From NCBI GenBank assembly GCA_964652975.1, contig CAZZCN010000004.1, positions 1 through 64,000 of the forward strand: a stretch of 64,000 nt of DNA, given 5' to 3'. This DNA is from CAZZCN01 sp964652975. Its GTDB lineage: Bacteria; Bacillota; Clostridia; Saccharofermentanales; UBA5734. Positions within the stretch are counted from its first letter, which is position 1. Each line of letters opens with the position of its first letter. Positions 1-8,595 of the stretch are shown one piece after another. The notes under the pieces were generated by a model. It ran no database searches and was not told where the DNA came from. It was given only the letters and a program-made list of their open reading frames with translations. Made by a program: the position numbers and the translations under genes.

Positions 1-498
1 ATGCTTGAAGGAATTGACCTTGAACTAAACACTGACTTTTTTGCCCAGAGAGACAGACTAGAGAAACTTGCAGACAAGATAGTTTTCTCAGGAATGATAG
101 ATGAATATTACAACTACAAGTTTGGCAATCTCGAATACAGAAGTCTCAGGTTCGAAAATCAGACTCTGGACATGGAAAATTACCAGGGAAACGCCGTCGT
201 CAATTATACCGACAAGGAGACGCCTTATACGCGTATCATAGAACACAAACACTTTGAGTTCGGAACACAACCCAAGACAGTTATTACCAAAGAGTATTCG
301 ATTGAGTGGGAAAAGGGATATGAACCTTATTATCCTGTAAACAATGACAGGAACAACGAACTGATAGCAATGTACAAGGCGTGCGCAGACAAGGAAGAGA
401 ATATAATATTCGGTGGCAGACTGGCGGATTACAAATATTACGACATGCATAATGTCATTGCCAAAGCCTTAGAAGTGGTGGGAAAGGAAATAGGATAA
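1..498 (+). CDS. glf: UDP-galactopyranose mutase, C-terminal part
   Basis: This matches the C-terminal half of UDP-galactopyranose mutase, a flavoenzyme that interconverts UDP-galactopyranose and UDP-galactofuranose to supply Galf for surface glycans. The visible segment has family hallmarks: FSGMIDEYYNYKFG followed by LEYRSLRFE, the YYPVNNDRN segment, and the C-terminal GGRLADYKYYDMHNVIAKAL that contributes to flavin binding. Full-length enzymes have about 370 residues, and only about 165 are present, so the gene begins outside the window and the ATG at base 1 is internal. The stop codon overlaps the next ATG by one base (TAATG), so the downstream lipoprotein is probably translationally coupled. 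Confidence 0.93.
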   Translation: MLEGIDLELNTDFFAQRDRLEKLADKIVFSGMIDEYYNYKFGNLEYRSLRFENQTLDMENYQGNAVVNYTDKETPYTRIIEHKHFEFGTQPKTVITKEYSIEWEKGYEPYYPVNNDRNNELIAMYKACADKEENIIFGGRLADYKYYDMHNVIAKALEVVGKEIG

Positions 499-1739
499 TG
501 TTTTGGAATAATAAAAACAGCAGACCGATATTGTTCCTGATAATTCTGACTTTCATGTGGGTGTTGATTTCAAGCTGCTCATATTTTACAAACGGCAAAA
601 ATACGAATAGTTCATCCGCAATCTCAAATACACCACCAACCGCAACCACCGAACCAAGACTGACTCCGACTCCAACTCCAACACCAACAATTGCCCCCAC
701 ACTCACTCCGACACCGGCGCCCACGCCCACACCGACTCCTGTAAGAATCATTAAGTCGGTGCTTAAAATCGGCGACTATATTCTAATGGGTAAGTACTAT
801 GATGAACCGATACTGTGGCGCTGTATCGATATTGACAAAAATGGCCCGTTGATGCTTTCGGACAGAATCCTTATGATAAAAGCTTTTGATGCAGGCGGTA
901 TTCACAAATATGCAGACGGGACACTACAAGCGGATTCCGATGGAGTAAGGACCAAATATGGATCCAACCTATGGGACACATCCAATCTTCGAGCATGGCT
1001 TAATTCATCGGCAAGTGCAGGAAAAGTAACCTGGCCTGACGGATGTCCGCCTATAAAGGCGAAACTGAAGGATGATGTACTAAGCGAGTACGCCAATGAA
1101 TATGCAAACGAGAAAGGCTTTCTTGCTACTGGTAATTTTACTGCGAACGAACGTAATACACTCAAGAGTGTTACACAAAAAGTCATGATCAATGGGGATG
1201 ATGAAGCCAAATTAACTGACGGTGGCAGTGAAACTTTATTCGATATAGGATTTGATGGTCAAGACAGGTCATTAGTCAATGTTATTCAAAATTATGATAT
1301 TGCATTCTATCATAATGTTACCGATAAGGTTTTTATACTGGACGTTAAACAAATGTATAACTTGTCACTTAAAACCGCATTACTTGGTAAAAACTATTAC
1401 GTAGGCAAACCGACGAGGAAACTAGTAGAAAATTCAAAGTATACGAGCAAGGGATTTCTGACATCAGATAATTACTGGTGCAACTGGCTTCGCTCACCGT
1501 TTCCTCCTCCTACGGCAATATCTTCGTTATGGATTGCCGGCTCCCCTGGAATAATGTCTACCGACCCGCTTCTAAGAATTGCAGAATCTGGAGGTATCAC
1601 AGGGTCTAAAGGTGTTTTCGCTGACAGCGCAAATGACTTTTATGTGGGAGTAAGACCGGCTTTTTATATAAACTTGTTACCTGGTATATTTACAGATGGG
1701 CATGGTACTTTTGCAAGTCCATATACGGTCAAAAAGTAA
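498..1739 (+). CDS. Lipoprotein with Pro-Thr linker and DUF6273 domain
   Basis: A predicted lipoprotein of 413 residues. A hydrophobic N-terminal helix (about 10-27) ends in the lipobox-like LISSC, so residue Cys27 is probably acylated and the rest displayed outside the membrane. Residues about 45-82 are a low-complexity TPTPTPTPT-type linker. From about residue 90 the sequence resembles DUF6273 (GDYILMGKYY..ILWRCIDID and a C-terminal YWCNWLRSP..VGVRPAFYINL), a domain common in secreted Clostridia proteins and of unknown function. The ATG overlaps the glf stop by one base, so it belongs to the polysaccharide operon. The role is unknown; glycan binding at the cell surface is only a guess. Confidence 0.75.
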   Translation: MFWNNKNSRPILFLIILTFMWVLISSCSYFTNGKNTNSSSAISNTPPTATTEPRLTPTPTPTPTIAPTLTPTPAPTPTPTPVRIIKSVLKIGDYILMGKYYDEPILWRCIDIDKNGPLMLSDRILMIKAFDAGGIHKYADGTLQADSDGVRTKYGSNLWDTSNLRAWLNSSASAGKVTWPDGCPPIKAKLKDDVLSEYANEYANEKGFLATGNFTANERNTLKSVTQKVMINGDDEAKLTDGGSETLFDIGFDGQDRSLVNVIQNYDIAFYHNVTDKVFILDVKQMYNLSLKTALLGKNYYVGKPTRKLVENSKYTSKGFLTSDNYWCNWLRSPFPPPTAISSLWIAGSPGIMSTDPLLRIAESGGITGSKGVFADSANDFYVGVRPAFYINLLPGIFTDGHGTFASPYTVKK

Positions 1740-1775
1740 GTCAGAAAGCAAGCGAAAGCAAGCACCATATTTTTA

Positions 1776-1804
1776 TTGATTTTATATCCGTAATTGTGTA
1801 TAAT
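1776..1804 (+). promoter_or_regulatory. Sigma-A type promoter
   Basis: TTGATT at 1776-1781 and a perfect TATAAT at 1799-1804 are separated by 17 bases. This is the optimal arrangement for a vegetative promoter and it lies about 100 bases before the gene at 1912. It implies that the polysaccharide locus is restarted here after glf and the lipoprotein. Confidence 0.7.
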
Positions 1805-1911
1805 CAGAATATAGCTGGTAGTTATTTTGATTATCCGGCATTGGAGCCTATTGAGTTCGAATATTGATTTTATATAATTACTTTATTATTAAATATTGGG
1901 AGGAATAAGAA

Positions 1912-2430
1912 ATGAAAAGATTATCTGTTATGTTAATGATCATTGTTATGTCAATAATGAGTTTCGCATCTTTTACTAGTGCGGCAACCACGAATGATAT
2001 TGTTCACAAACTTAAAAGTTCAAAGATTCTCAAGATATACGTAACTCAAGCCGAATCATACCTGCATTCAAGGAAAATTTCATCTGTGCAAGCAGACAAA
2101 ATAATGGCGTTGATTGATGAAGTTCTTGCAACAGTTGGAGACAAGATAAGACTATCACAGCTTAACTCTCGTCAGAAGCTGGCAATCCTTGAGTACTTTA
2201 CAGAAGCCGGACAGGTTCTGGACCTTGAGGTTGTATATGATGATGGCGATATTATAGTTACTGATACGAATGATAAGCAAGTGTTTTATGTTAATAAGGC
2301 TGATATTATCAAGCAAACAGGATATAATTACGATATTGTCCTTTATGGTATGGCATTGTTACTACTCGCAGGGCTTGCAGGCGTTACTACACGAAAGGTT
2401 CTTGTAACAACTGATAAACGAAGTCAATAG
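1912..2430 (+). CDS. Secreted/membrane-anchored protein of unknown function
   Basis: A 172-residue protein with a clear signal peptide (about residues 4-24, ending SFASFTSAA), a charged helical middle and a C-terminal hydrophobic segment (about 144-160) followed by a short basic tail. This topology (signal peptide, extracellular stretch, C-terminal membrane anchor) recalls processed surface proteins, but there is no LPxTG-type sorting motif. A strong ribosome-binding site (GGGAGGAATAAG) precedes the ATG, a good promoter lies upstream, and a terminator follows directly, so the gene is probably monocistronic. I do not recognise the family. Position at the head of a polysaccharide locus hints at an envelope role. 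Confidence 0.7.
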   Translation: MKRLSVMLMIIVMSIMSFASFTSAATTNDIVHKLKSSKILKIYVTQAESYLHSRKISSVQADKIMALIDEVLATVGDKIRLSQLNSRQKLAILEYFTEAGQVLDLEVVYDDGDIIVTDTNDKQVFYVNKADIIKQTGYNYDIVLYGMALLLLAGLAGVTTRKVLVTTDKRSQ

Positions 2431-2455
2431 ACAACAAAATATTATAGAGATTTAT

Positions 2456-2483
2456 AAAAAACCGATATAGTATCGGTTTTTTT
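2456..2483 (+). terminator. Intrinsic terminator
   Basis: An A-tract plus CCGATA, a TAG loop and TATCGG followed by seven T residues form a 12-bp A-T-rich stem with a U-tract. It closes the monocistronic unit that ends at 2430. Confidence 0.8.
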
Positions 2484-2772
2484 AAATGATACGAGTTAAA
2501 GAAGAGAAATATCTTATAGATATAGAATCACTGCCACCGTGCATGTTCTAAACGTAAGATTGTATGGCAAACCAAAAGAAAACGAACGCAAAGTATAATC
2601 AAAAGCGTCCGGATGGCGAAGCTGTAGGCGGAAAAATTAAGAATCAAAGATAAATGTGAGACGAATAGCAAATCAAAGATTTAGGGAAATTGATGTTTTG
2701 CGGAATCAAATTAAATTAGAGGAATCAAATCATATTACATGAAATCCATATTCTGCAGGAAAGGAACAATAA
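2484..2772. other. Intergenic region before the glycan operon
   Basis: About 290 bases without a gene. It contains several dispersed copies of GAATCAAA (for example near 2640, 2702 and 2722) and probably the promoter or leader for the operon beginning at 2773, but I find no convincing -35/-10 pair or known RNA motif. Confidence 0.4.
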
Positions 2773-4509
2773 ATGATTAAAAAATACAGAAAACCATTTT
2801 TAGCAATTATTGATGGTATCATTATTTACCTATCGTATTTCCTTGCAATACAATTGAGATTTGCTGGCACATACGGTGGTAAAGATCAAAGTAAATTTTT
2901 GAACAATCTAGAATCAGTCATTTGGTTCTATGTTCTTATTGGAATCGTGATACTATTTGCTGTTGGATTCTATCGTAAACTTACAACTCAAGCAAGCATG
3001 GTGGAGCTTGTTTCCATAGTCATTGCAGTAACGATATCTTCAGCTTTACATTATGTATTGCCATATTTATTTATCAAGTTTAGTGGCAATTTTTTACCCC
3101 GCAGTGTATTGCTTATTGCATTCTTTATGCAAATAGTTCTTATAAGTGGAGTCAGACTTATTTGGCGAATAGCATCCGACAAAGAATTGAAAGCACTAGT
3201 CGTAAGCGATATAACAAAGAATATTCTCTTTTCGCCACCGGACATCAGCAATATCGAGATCGAAGAAGTTGTAAATGCAATGCGATCCGGGTGGATTACC
3301 ACAGGACCTCGAACAAAAGAATTTGAGAGAAGAATTGCCGAGTATATAGGTGTTAAAAGAGCTGTTTGCCTAAATTCTGCAACTGCATCGATGGAATTGA
3401 CATTACGTATATTGGGCGTTGGCCCTGGAGACGAAATAATTACTTCTCCCTATACATATACAGCATCGGCGTCTGTAATTTACCACGTCGGAGCCAAAAT
3501 CGTGTTAGTAGACACCGCCCCGGATTCTTTCGAAATGGATTATTCGAAACTTGCAGATGCAATAACAGAAAGAACGAAAGTTATAATTCCAGTTGATATT
3601 GCAGGCAAAATGTGTGACTATGATGCCATATATAACGCTGTTGAAAGCAGAAAAGACCTCTTCAAAGCAAATAACGAAATACAGGAGTTGTTCAACAGAT
3701 GCATCGTTCTTTCAGATGCAGCACATGCATTTGGAGCTAAGAGAAAAGGCAAAAATTGCGGGCAGGTTGCAGACTTTACCTGCTTCTCGTTCCATGCCGT
3801 CAAGAACCTCACAACCGCAGAAGGTGGTGCTGTGGTATGGCGAAATGACAATGGTCTTGATAATGACTGGCTATATAATCAATATATGCTATACAGCCTT
3901 CATGGTCAATCGAAGGACGCTTTTACCAAATCCCAAAAGGGCTCATGGGAATATGACGTTATTTATCCCGCATATAAATGCAATATGACGGATATATTAG
4001 CTGGATTCGGATTGATGCAATTAGGAAGGTACGACAGTTTGCTCCAAAGACGCAGAGAGATAATCGAGCATTACGACAGAGAACTAATACCTTTAGGAAT
4101 AGAAAGATTGGAACACTTCGGTGATGACTTTACTTCTACAGGTCATCTATATCTGGCAAGAGTGCCTGGTATCGACGAGGTCAAAAGAAATGAAATTATT
4201 ATCAAAATGGCAAAAGCTGGAATAAGTACAAATGTTCATTATAAGCCATTACCAATGCTTACTGCATACAAAAATCTCGGACTCGACATCGATGATTATC
4301 CAAATGCATTTGCTATGTACAGAAACGAGATAACATTACCACTTCACACATTATTAAGTGATGAGGATGTGGATTATATATGCAAAAACTTTAAGAAGGC
4401 AATAAGCAAGGTAATTGATGAGACTGCTAAATCACTTGAGATGGAAAAATCAAATGAAACCACTGACGAGAAAAGCAAAGAAGATGAGTTGGGAAAAAAG
4501 AATGTATAA
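2773..4509 (+). CDS. PglF-type membrane domain fused to DegT/DnrJ/EryC1 aminotransferase
   Basis: An unusual 578-residue fusion. Residues 1-137 are four hydrophobic segments typical of the N-terminal membrane domain of PglF/CapD/FlaA1-like nucleotide-sugar dehydratases (start MIKKYRKPFLAIIDGIIIYL). The catalytic dehydratase domain that normally follows is absent. From about residue 150 the protein is a complete DegT/DnrJ/EryC1/StrS PLP aminotransferase: SPPDIS.EIEEV..AMRSGWITTGPRTKEFE, ALNSATAS-like nucleotide-sugar region, and the PLP lysine in FSFHAVKNLTTAEGG. The C-terminal 35 residues are charged and dispensable-looking. It would aminate a 4-keto sugar nucleotide for glycan assembly. The simplest explanation is an in-frame deletion joining adjacent pglF and pglE-like genes; an assembly error is possible. 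Confidence 0.88.
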   Translation: MIKKYRKPFLAIIDGIIIYLSYFLAIQLRFAGTYGGKDQSKFLNNLESVIWFYVLIGIVILFAVGFYRKLTTQASMVELVSIVIAVTISSALHYVLPYLFIKFSGNFLPRSVLLIAFFMQIVLISGVRLIWRIASDKELKALVVSDITKNILFSPPDISNIEIEEVVNAMRSGWITTGPRTKEFERRIAEYIGVKRAVCLNSATASMELTLRILGVGPGDEIITSPYTYTASASVIYHVGAKIVLVDTAPDSFEMDYSKLADAITERTKVIIPVDIAGKMCDYDAIYNAVESRKDLFKANNEIQELFNRCIVLSDAAHAFGAKRKGKNCGQVADFTCFSFHAVKNLTTAEGGAVVWRNDNGLDNDWLYNQYMLYSLHGQSKDAFTKSQKGSWEYDVIYPAYKCNMTDILAGFGLMQLGRYDSLLQRRREIIEHYDRELIPLGIERLEHFGDDFTSTGHLYLARVPGIDEVKRNEIIIKMAKAGISTNVHYKPLPMLTAYKNLGLDIDDYPNAFAMYRNEITLPLHTLLSDEDVDYICKNFKKAISKVIDETAKSLEMEKSNETTDEKSKEDELGKKNV

Positions 4510-5107
4510 ACATTTTTTCAAAAGAGTATTTGATTTAATATTTTCAATAATGGCATTGCCGTTTTTAATAGCAATTGTAATAGTTTTTGGCCCAATAATA
4601 TACTTTCAAGATAAGGGAACAATTTTTTACAATGCTCCTCGACTTGGTAAGAATGGTAAAGCATTTAAGATGTACAAGTTTCGCTCGATGATAATGAATG
4701 CTCCGGATATAAGATTATCCGATGGGTCAACATTCAATGGAGAATACGATGTTAGGGTTACTAAAATTGGTAAAATATTAAGAAAATCATCACTCGATGA
4801 AATTCCTCAAATTCTAAACGTTATTGCGGGTCAAATGTCATTAATAGGGCCAAGACCTGACCCCCTTGATTGGATTCAACGATATCCTGAGAATATTAAA
4901 ATATTTCTTTCAGTACGCCCTGGAATAACTGGATATAGTCAAGCATACTTTAGAAATTTTGCGGATGGTGAAGAAAAAATGAAAAACGACGCATATTATG
5001 CAATAAACTACTCTTTCTTGCTAGATATAAAAATATTACTTAAGACAGTTATTATTGTATTGAAAAGAGAAAAAACTCATAAGCCTAAGCCAAATGAAAA
5101 TATTTGA
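4484..5107 (+). CDS. Undecaprenyl-phosphate sugar phosphotransferase (initiating transferase)
   Basis: Member of the bacterial sugar transferase family (PglC/WbaP/WcaJ). It transfers a sugar-1-phosphate from a nucleotide sugar to undecaprenyl phosphate, the first membrane step of repeat-unit assembly. One N-terminal hydrophobic segment (residues about 10-35 of the mature start) is followed by the cytoplasmic core with KMYKFRSM, KSSLDEIPQILNV and SLIGPRPDPL. The length of about 200 residues fits the small PglC-like class with only one membrane helix. The start is either ATG 4484 or ATG 4502; both lie within the 3' end of the fusion gene, so translation is coupled. Confidence 0.93.
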   Translation: MSWEKRMYKHFFKRVFDLIFSIMALPFLIAIVIVFGPIIYFQDKGTIFYNAPRLGKNGKAFKMYKFRSMIMNAPDIRLSDGSTFNGEYDVRVTKIGKILRKSSLDEIPQILNVIAGQMSLIGPRPDPLDWIQRYPENIKIFLSVRPGITGYSQAYFRNFADGEEKMKNDAYYAINYSFLLDIKILLKTVIIVLKREKTHKPKPNENI

Positions 5108-5137
5108 ATCAACTTAATAGTAAAGAGGTAAAAGCAA

Positions 5138-6208
5138 TTGAAACATATGATTCGTGAATATGGAAGCGAATTTGATTTAGATTCAAACAATGAGTATTAT
5201 ATCATTGAAAAGAAAGAATTTATTTTTAAAGATGCTGAACTTTTTCGTAGTGGAAGAGATGCTCTAAGGGCAGTTGCGCAGAAACATAGAAATAAATGCA
5301 AAAGAGTTGTTCTTCCGGCATTATGCTGTGAATCAATGGTACAACCATTTCAATTTTACAAATATAATGTTTTGTTTTACAAATTAAATTCAGAAATGTC
5401 AGCTAGCATTGATGATATTTTGCATAAATTGCGGCAACATGACATTTTCATTTATATGAATTATTTTGGTATACAATCAATAAAAGATGAGATACTTCAA
5501 TCAATCAGAGAAAATTTTCCTAAACTGATAATGATAGAAGATAAGACGCATGATATTTTATCTATAAATAGCAATGAGTTTATTCCAAATTATACGGTTT
5601 GTAGTATACGAAAATGGCTAGCCATCCCAGATGGAGGACTTCTATATAGTAATAAAATGGAAAACAAATTTGTAAAAAAAATGGATGATCGCTTTGCAGA
5701 TATAAGACAGGCGGCAATTGCAAATAAGAGCGAATATCTAAAATATGGTGATAATAATATCAAAGAATTGTTCAGAGATCAATTCCATATAGCAAATATG
5801 CTACTAAATCTCAGTACTGACATTGTTGGAATTTCAAGTAACTCGTATGAGATTTTAAAAGAAATAAATTTCTCAAAAATGGCTCATAGAAGAGAAAATA
5901 ATTATGATTTATTAATGAAAAAACTGACTGAATTTCCCTATATTAATAGCATCTTATCTAACACAACAAGAAAAGCAAATATTTACTTTCCAATATTAGT
6001 TGAGAACAGAGATTATGTGCAAAGTGAATTAGCACAGAACAACATTTATTGTCCAGTGATATGGCCTTTACCTCATAAAGCAGTGAAAGTTTGTAAAACA
6101 TGTGATTATATTTCATCTCATATAATTGCCCTCCCATGTGACCAGCGCTATGATGAATGTGATATGCTGTATATTATAGAAACTTTAAAATCAATTTTAG
6201 GAGATTAA
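5138..6208 (+). CDS. DegT-like PLP-fold aminotransferase homologue
   Basis: A 356-residue protein that looks like a divergent DegT/DnrJ-type aminotransferase. RSGRDALRAV near residue 32 matches the start of the fold, and SIRKWLAIPDGGLL (about 155) resembles the PLP-lysine region of related enzymes (SxRKxxxxPDGG). IEDKTHDI is in the place of the usual PLP-binding Asp-Ala/Asp-Cys motif. It may transfer an amino group to a sugar or act on another carbonyl substrate. It starts at TTG 5138, chosen because GAGGTAA lies six bases upstream; an in-frame ATG follows at 5147. The ATP-grasp gene follows after four bases, and both may make an amide- or amino-acyl-modified sugar. Confidence 0.75.
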   Translation: MKHMIREYGSEFDLDSNNEYYIIEKKEFIFKDAELFRSGRDALRAVAQKHRNKCKRVVLPALCCESMVQPFQFYKYNVLFYKLNSEMSASIDDILHKLRQHDIFIYMNYFGIQSIKDEILQSIRENFPKLIMIEDKTHDILSINSNEFIPNYTVCSIRKWLAIPDGGLLYSNKMENKFVKKMDDRFADIRQAAIANKSEYLKYGDNNIKELFRDQFHIANMLLNLSTDIVGISSNSYEILKEINFSKMAHRRENNYDLLMKKLTEFPYINSILSNTTRKANIYFPILVENRDYVQSELAQNNIYCPVIWPLPHKAVKVCKTCDYISSHIIALPCDQRYDECDMLYIIETLKSILGD

Positions 6209-6212
6209 TAAT

Positions 6213-7403
6213 TTGAAGAAAATTATGGTTCTTGGTGCCAGCATATTGCAACTTCCAGCTATAATAACAGCAAAAAAAATGGGACTATTCGTAATTGCGG
6301 TTGATATTGACAATGAATCCATTGGGTTTAAAGAAGCGGATATATGCCTTGAAATAAGCACAATGGATATCCCTAAAGTAATAGAGGCTGCAAAGGCTCA
6401 TAAAATCGATGCTATAATAACATTGGCTAGCGATATTCCAATGCGAACTGTTGCGGCGGTTTCCCAGGAGATGGGACTAGTTGGAATTGACGTGGATACA
6501 GCTTTGAAAGCGACCAATAAGGCTGAGATGCGTCAATGTCTTAAGGAGAATGGCGTACCAGTTCCAGTATTTTACAAAGTGAGTACATATGATGAATACC
6601 AGCAGGCAGTTCACTTATTTCAGGTTCCATTTATAGTGAAACCGGCTGATAATTCCGGTAGCAGAGGCGTTTTCAAAATTGAGTGTGCCGGTGATAAGGA
6701 AATGGTAGAATATGCGTATTCCTATAGCAAACAGTATTCCCGCAATGGAGATATTGTAGTAGAGGAATTTATGGTTGGAGAAGAAGTCAGTGTAGAAACC
6801 CTCAGCATTGATGGTACAGTTCATGTGATTCAGATCACTGACAAAATGACAACTGGAGCACCGCGTTTTGTGGAAATGGGACACTCTCAGCCAACTCATC
6901 ATTCGGTTGAGATAGTCAGCCGAATCCATGAAGTGACGACTGCCGCTGTCAATGCCATTGGAATCCGCAATGGCCCTTCTCACACCGAGATAATTGTGAC
7001 CCCCAATGGTCCTAATATTGTTGAACTCGGTGCTCGCCTTGGTGGAGATTGTATCACGACGCATTTGGTGCCGCTATCTACAGGCATCAACATGGTAGAA
7101 AACTATATACTTATTGCGCTGGGTGAAAATCCCGATATTACATCAAAATGGCAAAAAGGGTCAGCTATTCGTTATATGACTTCCCACAAAGGAATTCTCA
7201 AATCGGTTACTGGATTGAAAGAAGCCGAGGAAATGCCGTATATTCAACAGGTTTGTTTAGTCAAAGGGATTGGAACAATGATTACTGATGTTAACAGTAG
7301 TGTCGATCGTATTGGTTTTGTGATTGCTCAGGACGATAACTCTGAAAGTGCTGTAACAGCTTGTTATAATGCACTGGATAAGATTAAGATTGTAATTGAG
7401 TGA
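6213..7403 (+). CDS. ATP-grasp ligase
   Basis: A 396-residue ATP-grasp enzyme. The N-terminal Rossmann-like preATP-grasp domain (KKIMVLGASILQLPAI) is followed by the ATP-binding core with VPFIVKPADNSGSRGV, EEFMVGEEVSVE and the metal-binding NIVELGARLGGD. Such carboxylate-amine/thiol ligases activate a carboxylate as acyl-phosphate and join it to an amine. In polysaccharide clusters they probably attach amino acids to sugars, which fits the aminotransferase homologue immediately upstream. Start is TTG 6213, preceded by TAGGAGAT within the end of the previous gene. The substrate cannot be read from sequence. Confidence 0.9.
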   Translation: MKKIMVLGASILQLPAIITAKKMGLFVIAVDIDNESIGFKEADICLEISTMDIPKVIEAAKAHKIDAIITLASDIPMRTVAAVSQEMGLVGIDVDTALKATNKAEMRQCLKENGVPVPVFYKVSTYDEYQQAVHLFQVPFIVKPADNSGSRGVFKIECAGDKEMVEYAYSYSKQYSRNGDIVVEEFMVGEEVSVETLSIDGTVHVIQITDKMTTGAPRFVEMGHSQPTHHSVEIVSRIHEVTTAAVNAIGIRNGPSHTEIIVTPNGPNIVELGARLGGDCITTHLVPLSTGINMVENYILIALGENPDITSKWQKGSAIRYMTSHKGILKSVTGLKEAEEMPYIQQVCLVKGIGTMITDVNSSVDRIGFVIAQDDNSESAVTACYNALDKIKIVIE

Positions 7404-7407
7404 GAAG

Positions 7408-8595
7408 ATGAAAATTGTAATTACTACTCCCATTCTATTTGATCCAACTAGCCCATTTAACCATCTGTTTAAGGATATTCTTGAGGGTTGGCTCACTTCT
7501 GGTAATAAAATTGTACGTATTGTGGCTTGTGAATCCTGTTTAGATGAAAACTATAAAATGGGAATTGAATCAGATTCTATTTCATATATTCTGATTCAGC
7601 GAAAAAAAATAAATAAAACTAATATTATTCAGCGCTATTTGATAGATAACATTACTAACATTCGAATGGCTTGGAAACTACTTCAAATCAAGGATGCCGA
7701 TTTGCTATTTGAGGATGTTTCATATTCTTCTTTCTGGAGTGTTATGGTGGCTAAAAAAAAGCGTTTGCGTATAATATCAATGATGCAGGATGTATGGCCT
7801 GATAATGCAGTACAAAGCCGTTTGATTGCATACGATTCTTTAATCTATCGCTATTTTGAATATTTCCAAAAACGAGTTTATCACAATTCCAATCGAATTG
7901 TCTGTATTTCTGATGACATGAAAACATTTATTGTCTCAAAAGGAGTTTCAGCAGAAAAAATTCAGGTGATTTATAACTGGGGATACAGTGACAAAATCGT
8001 CCATATATCTTGGGAAGAAAACCGCTTTGTTCAGAAATATTGTTTAAAAAAAGATACTTTTTATGCAGTATATTCTGGAAATATTGGACGTATGCAAAAT
8101 GTAGAAATCATCGTAAATGCAGCAGAAGAGCTGCAGAACTATTCGACTATAAGGTTTTTAATTGTTGGCGACGGTGTAAGTTGTGAAAAGATTAAGAATA
8201 TGATTAGTGATAAAAAACTCCAAAATGTAACCATGCTCCCTATGCAATCTGTGGAACTAGTTACCGATATAAATTCTGCAGCAAATGTTAATATCATACC
8301 GCTAGTTTCTGGTGGTGTTAAGACCGCTATGCCGAGTAAAATTGGTGTATGTCTGTCATGCTGCAAGCCGATATTAGTGTGTTTTGATGAGAATTCAAAA
8401 TTTTCGTCTATAGTAAAAGAATATGGGGCGGGTGAATGTGTCGGTGCAGAAAGTAGTGAACAACTTGCTGAAGCGGTCAAGAGATATGCGGTTCGAAACA
8501 TAAATTGTGAAGATGGTGCAGCCACACTTTTTAAAGATTTGTTTACCAGATCTGCGAACGTCCAAAAATATATTAAGGTGGTTGAAGCGAAATGA
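7408..8595 (+). CDS. Glycosyltransferase, GT4-like
   Basis: A 395-residue GT-B fold glycosyltransferase. The N-terminal half has the acceptor-side Rossmann pattern (KIVITTPILFDPTSPFN) and the central YAVYSGNIGRMQNVEIIVNAA marks the start of the donor-binding domain; SGGVKTAMPSKIG resembles the C-terminal donor loop. It resembles WbuB/WcaI-like transferases. ATG 7408 was chosen because GAGTGAGAAG lies just upstream and because upstream TTG would overlap the ATP-grasp gene. It overlaps the next gene by four bases (ATGA), showing translational coupling along the glycosyltransferase run. Linkage and sugar are unknown. Confidence 0.88.
   Translation: MKIVITTPILFDPTSPFNHLFKDILEGWLTSGNKIVRIVACESCLDENYKMGIESDSISYILIQRKKINKTNIIQRYLIDNITNIRMAWKLLQIKDADLLFEDVSYSSFWSVMVAKKKRLRIISMMQDVWPDNAVQSRLIAYDSLIYRYFEYFQKRVYHNSNRIVCISDDMKTFIVSKGVSAEKIQVIYNWGYSDKIVHISWEENRFVQKYCLKKDTFYAVYSGNIGRMQNVEIIVNAAEELQNYSTIRFLIVGDGVSCEKIKNMISDKKLQNVTMLPMQSVELVTDINSAANVNIIPLVSGGVKTAMPSKIGVCLSCCKPILVCFDENSKFSSIVKEYGAGECVGAESSEQLAEAVKRYAVRNINCEDGAATLFKDLFTRSANVQKYIKVVEAK

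Noticed and set aside
455..751. Minus-strand frame rich in Gly-Val repeats
   Set aside because: Shadow of the TP-repeat linker of the lipoprotein on the plus strand.
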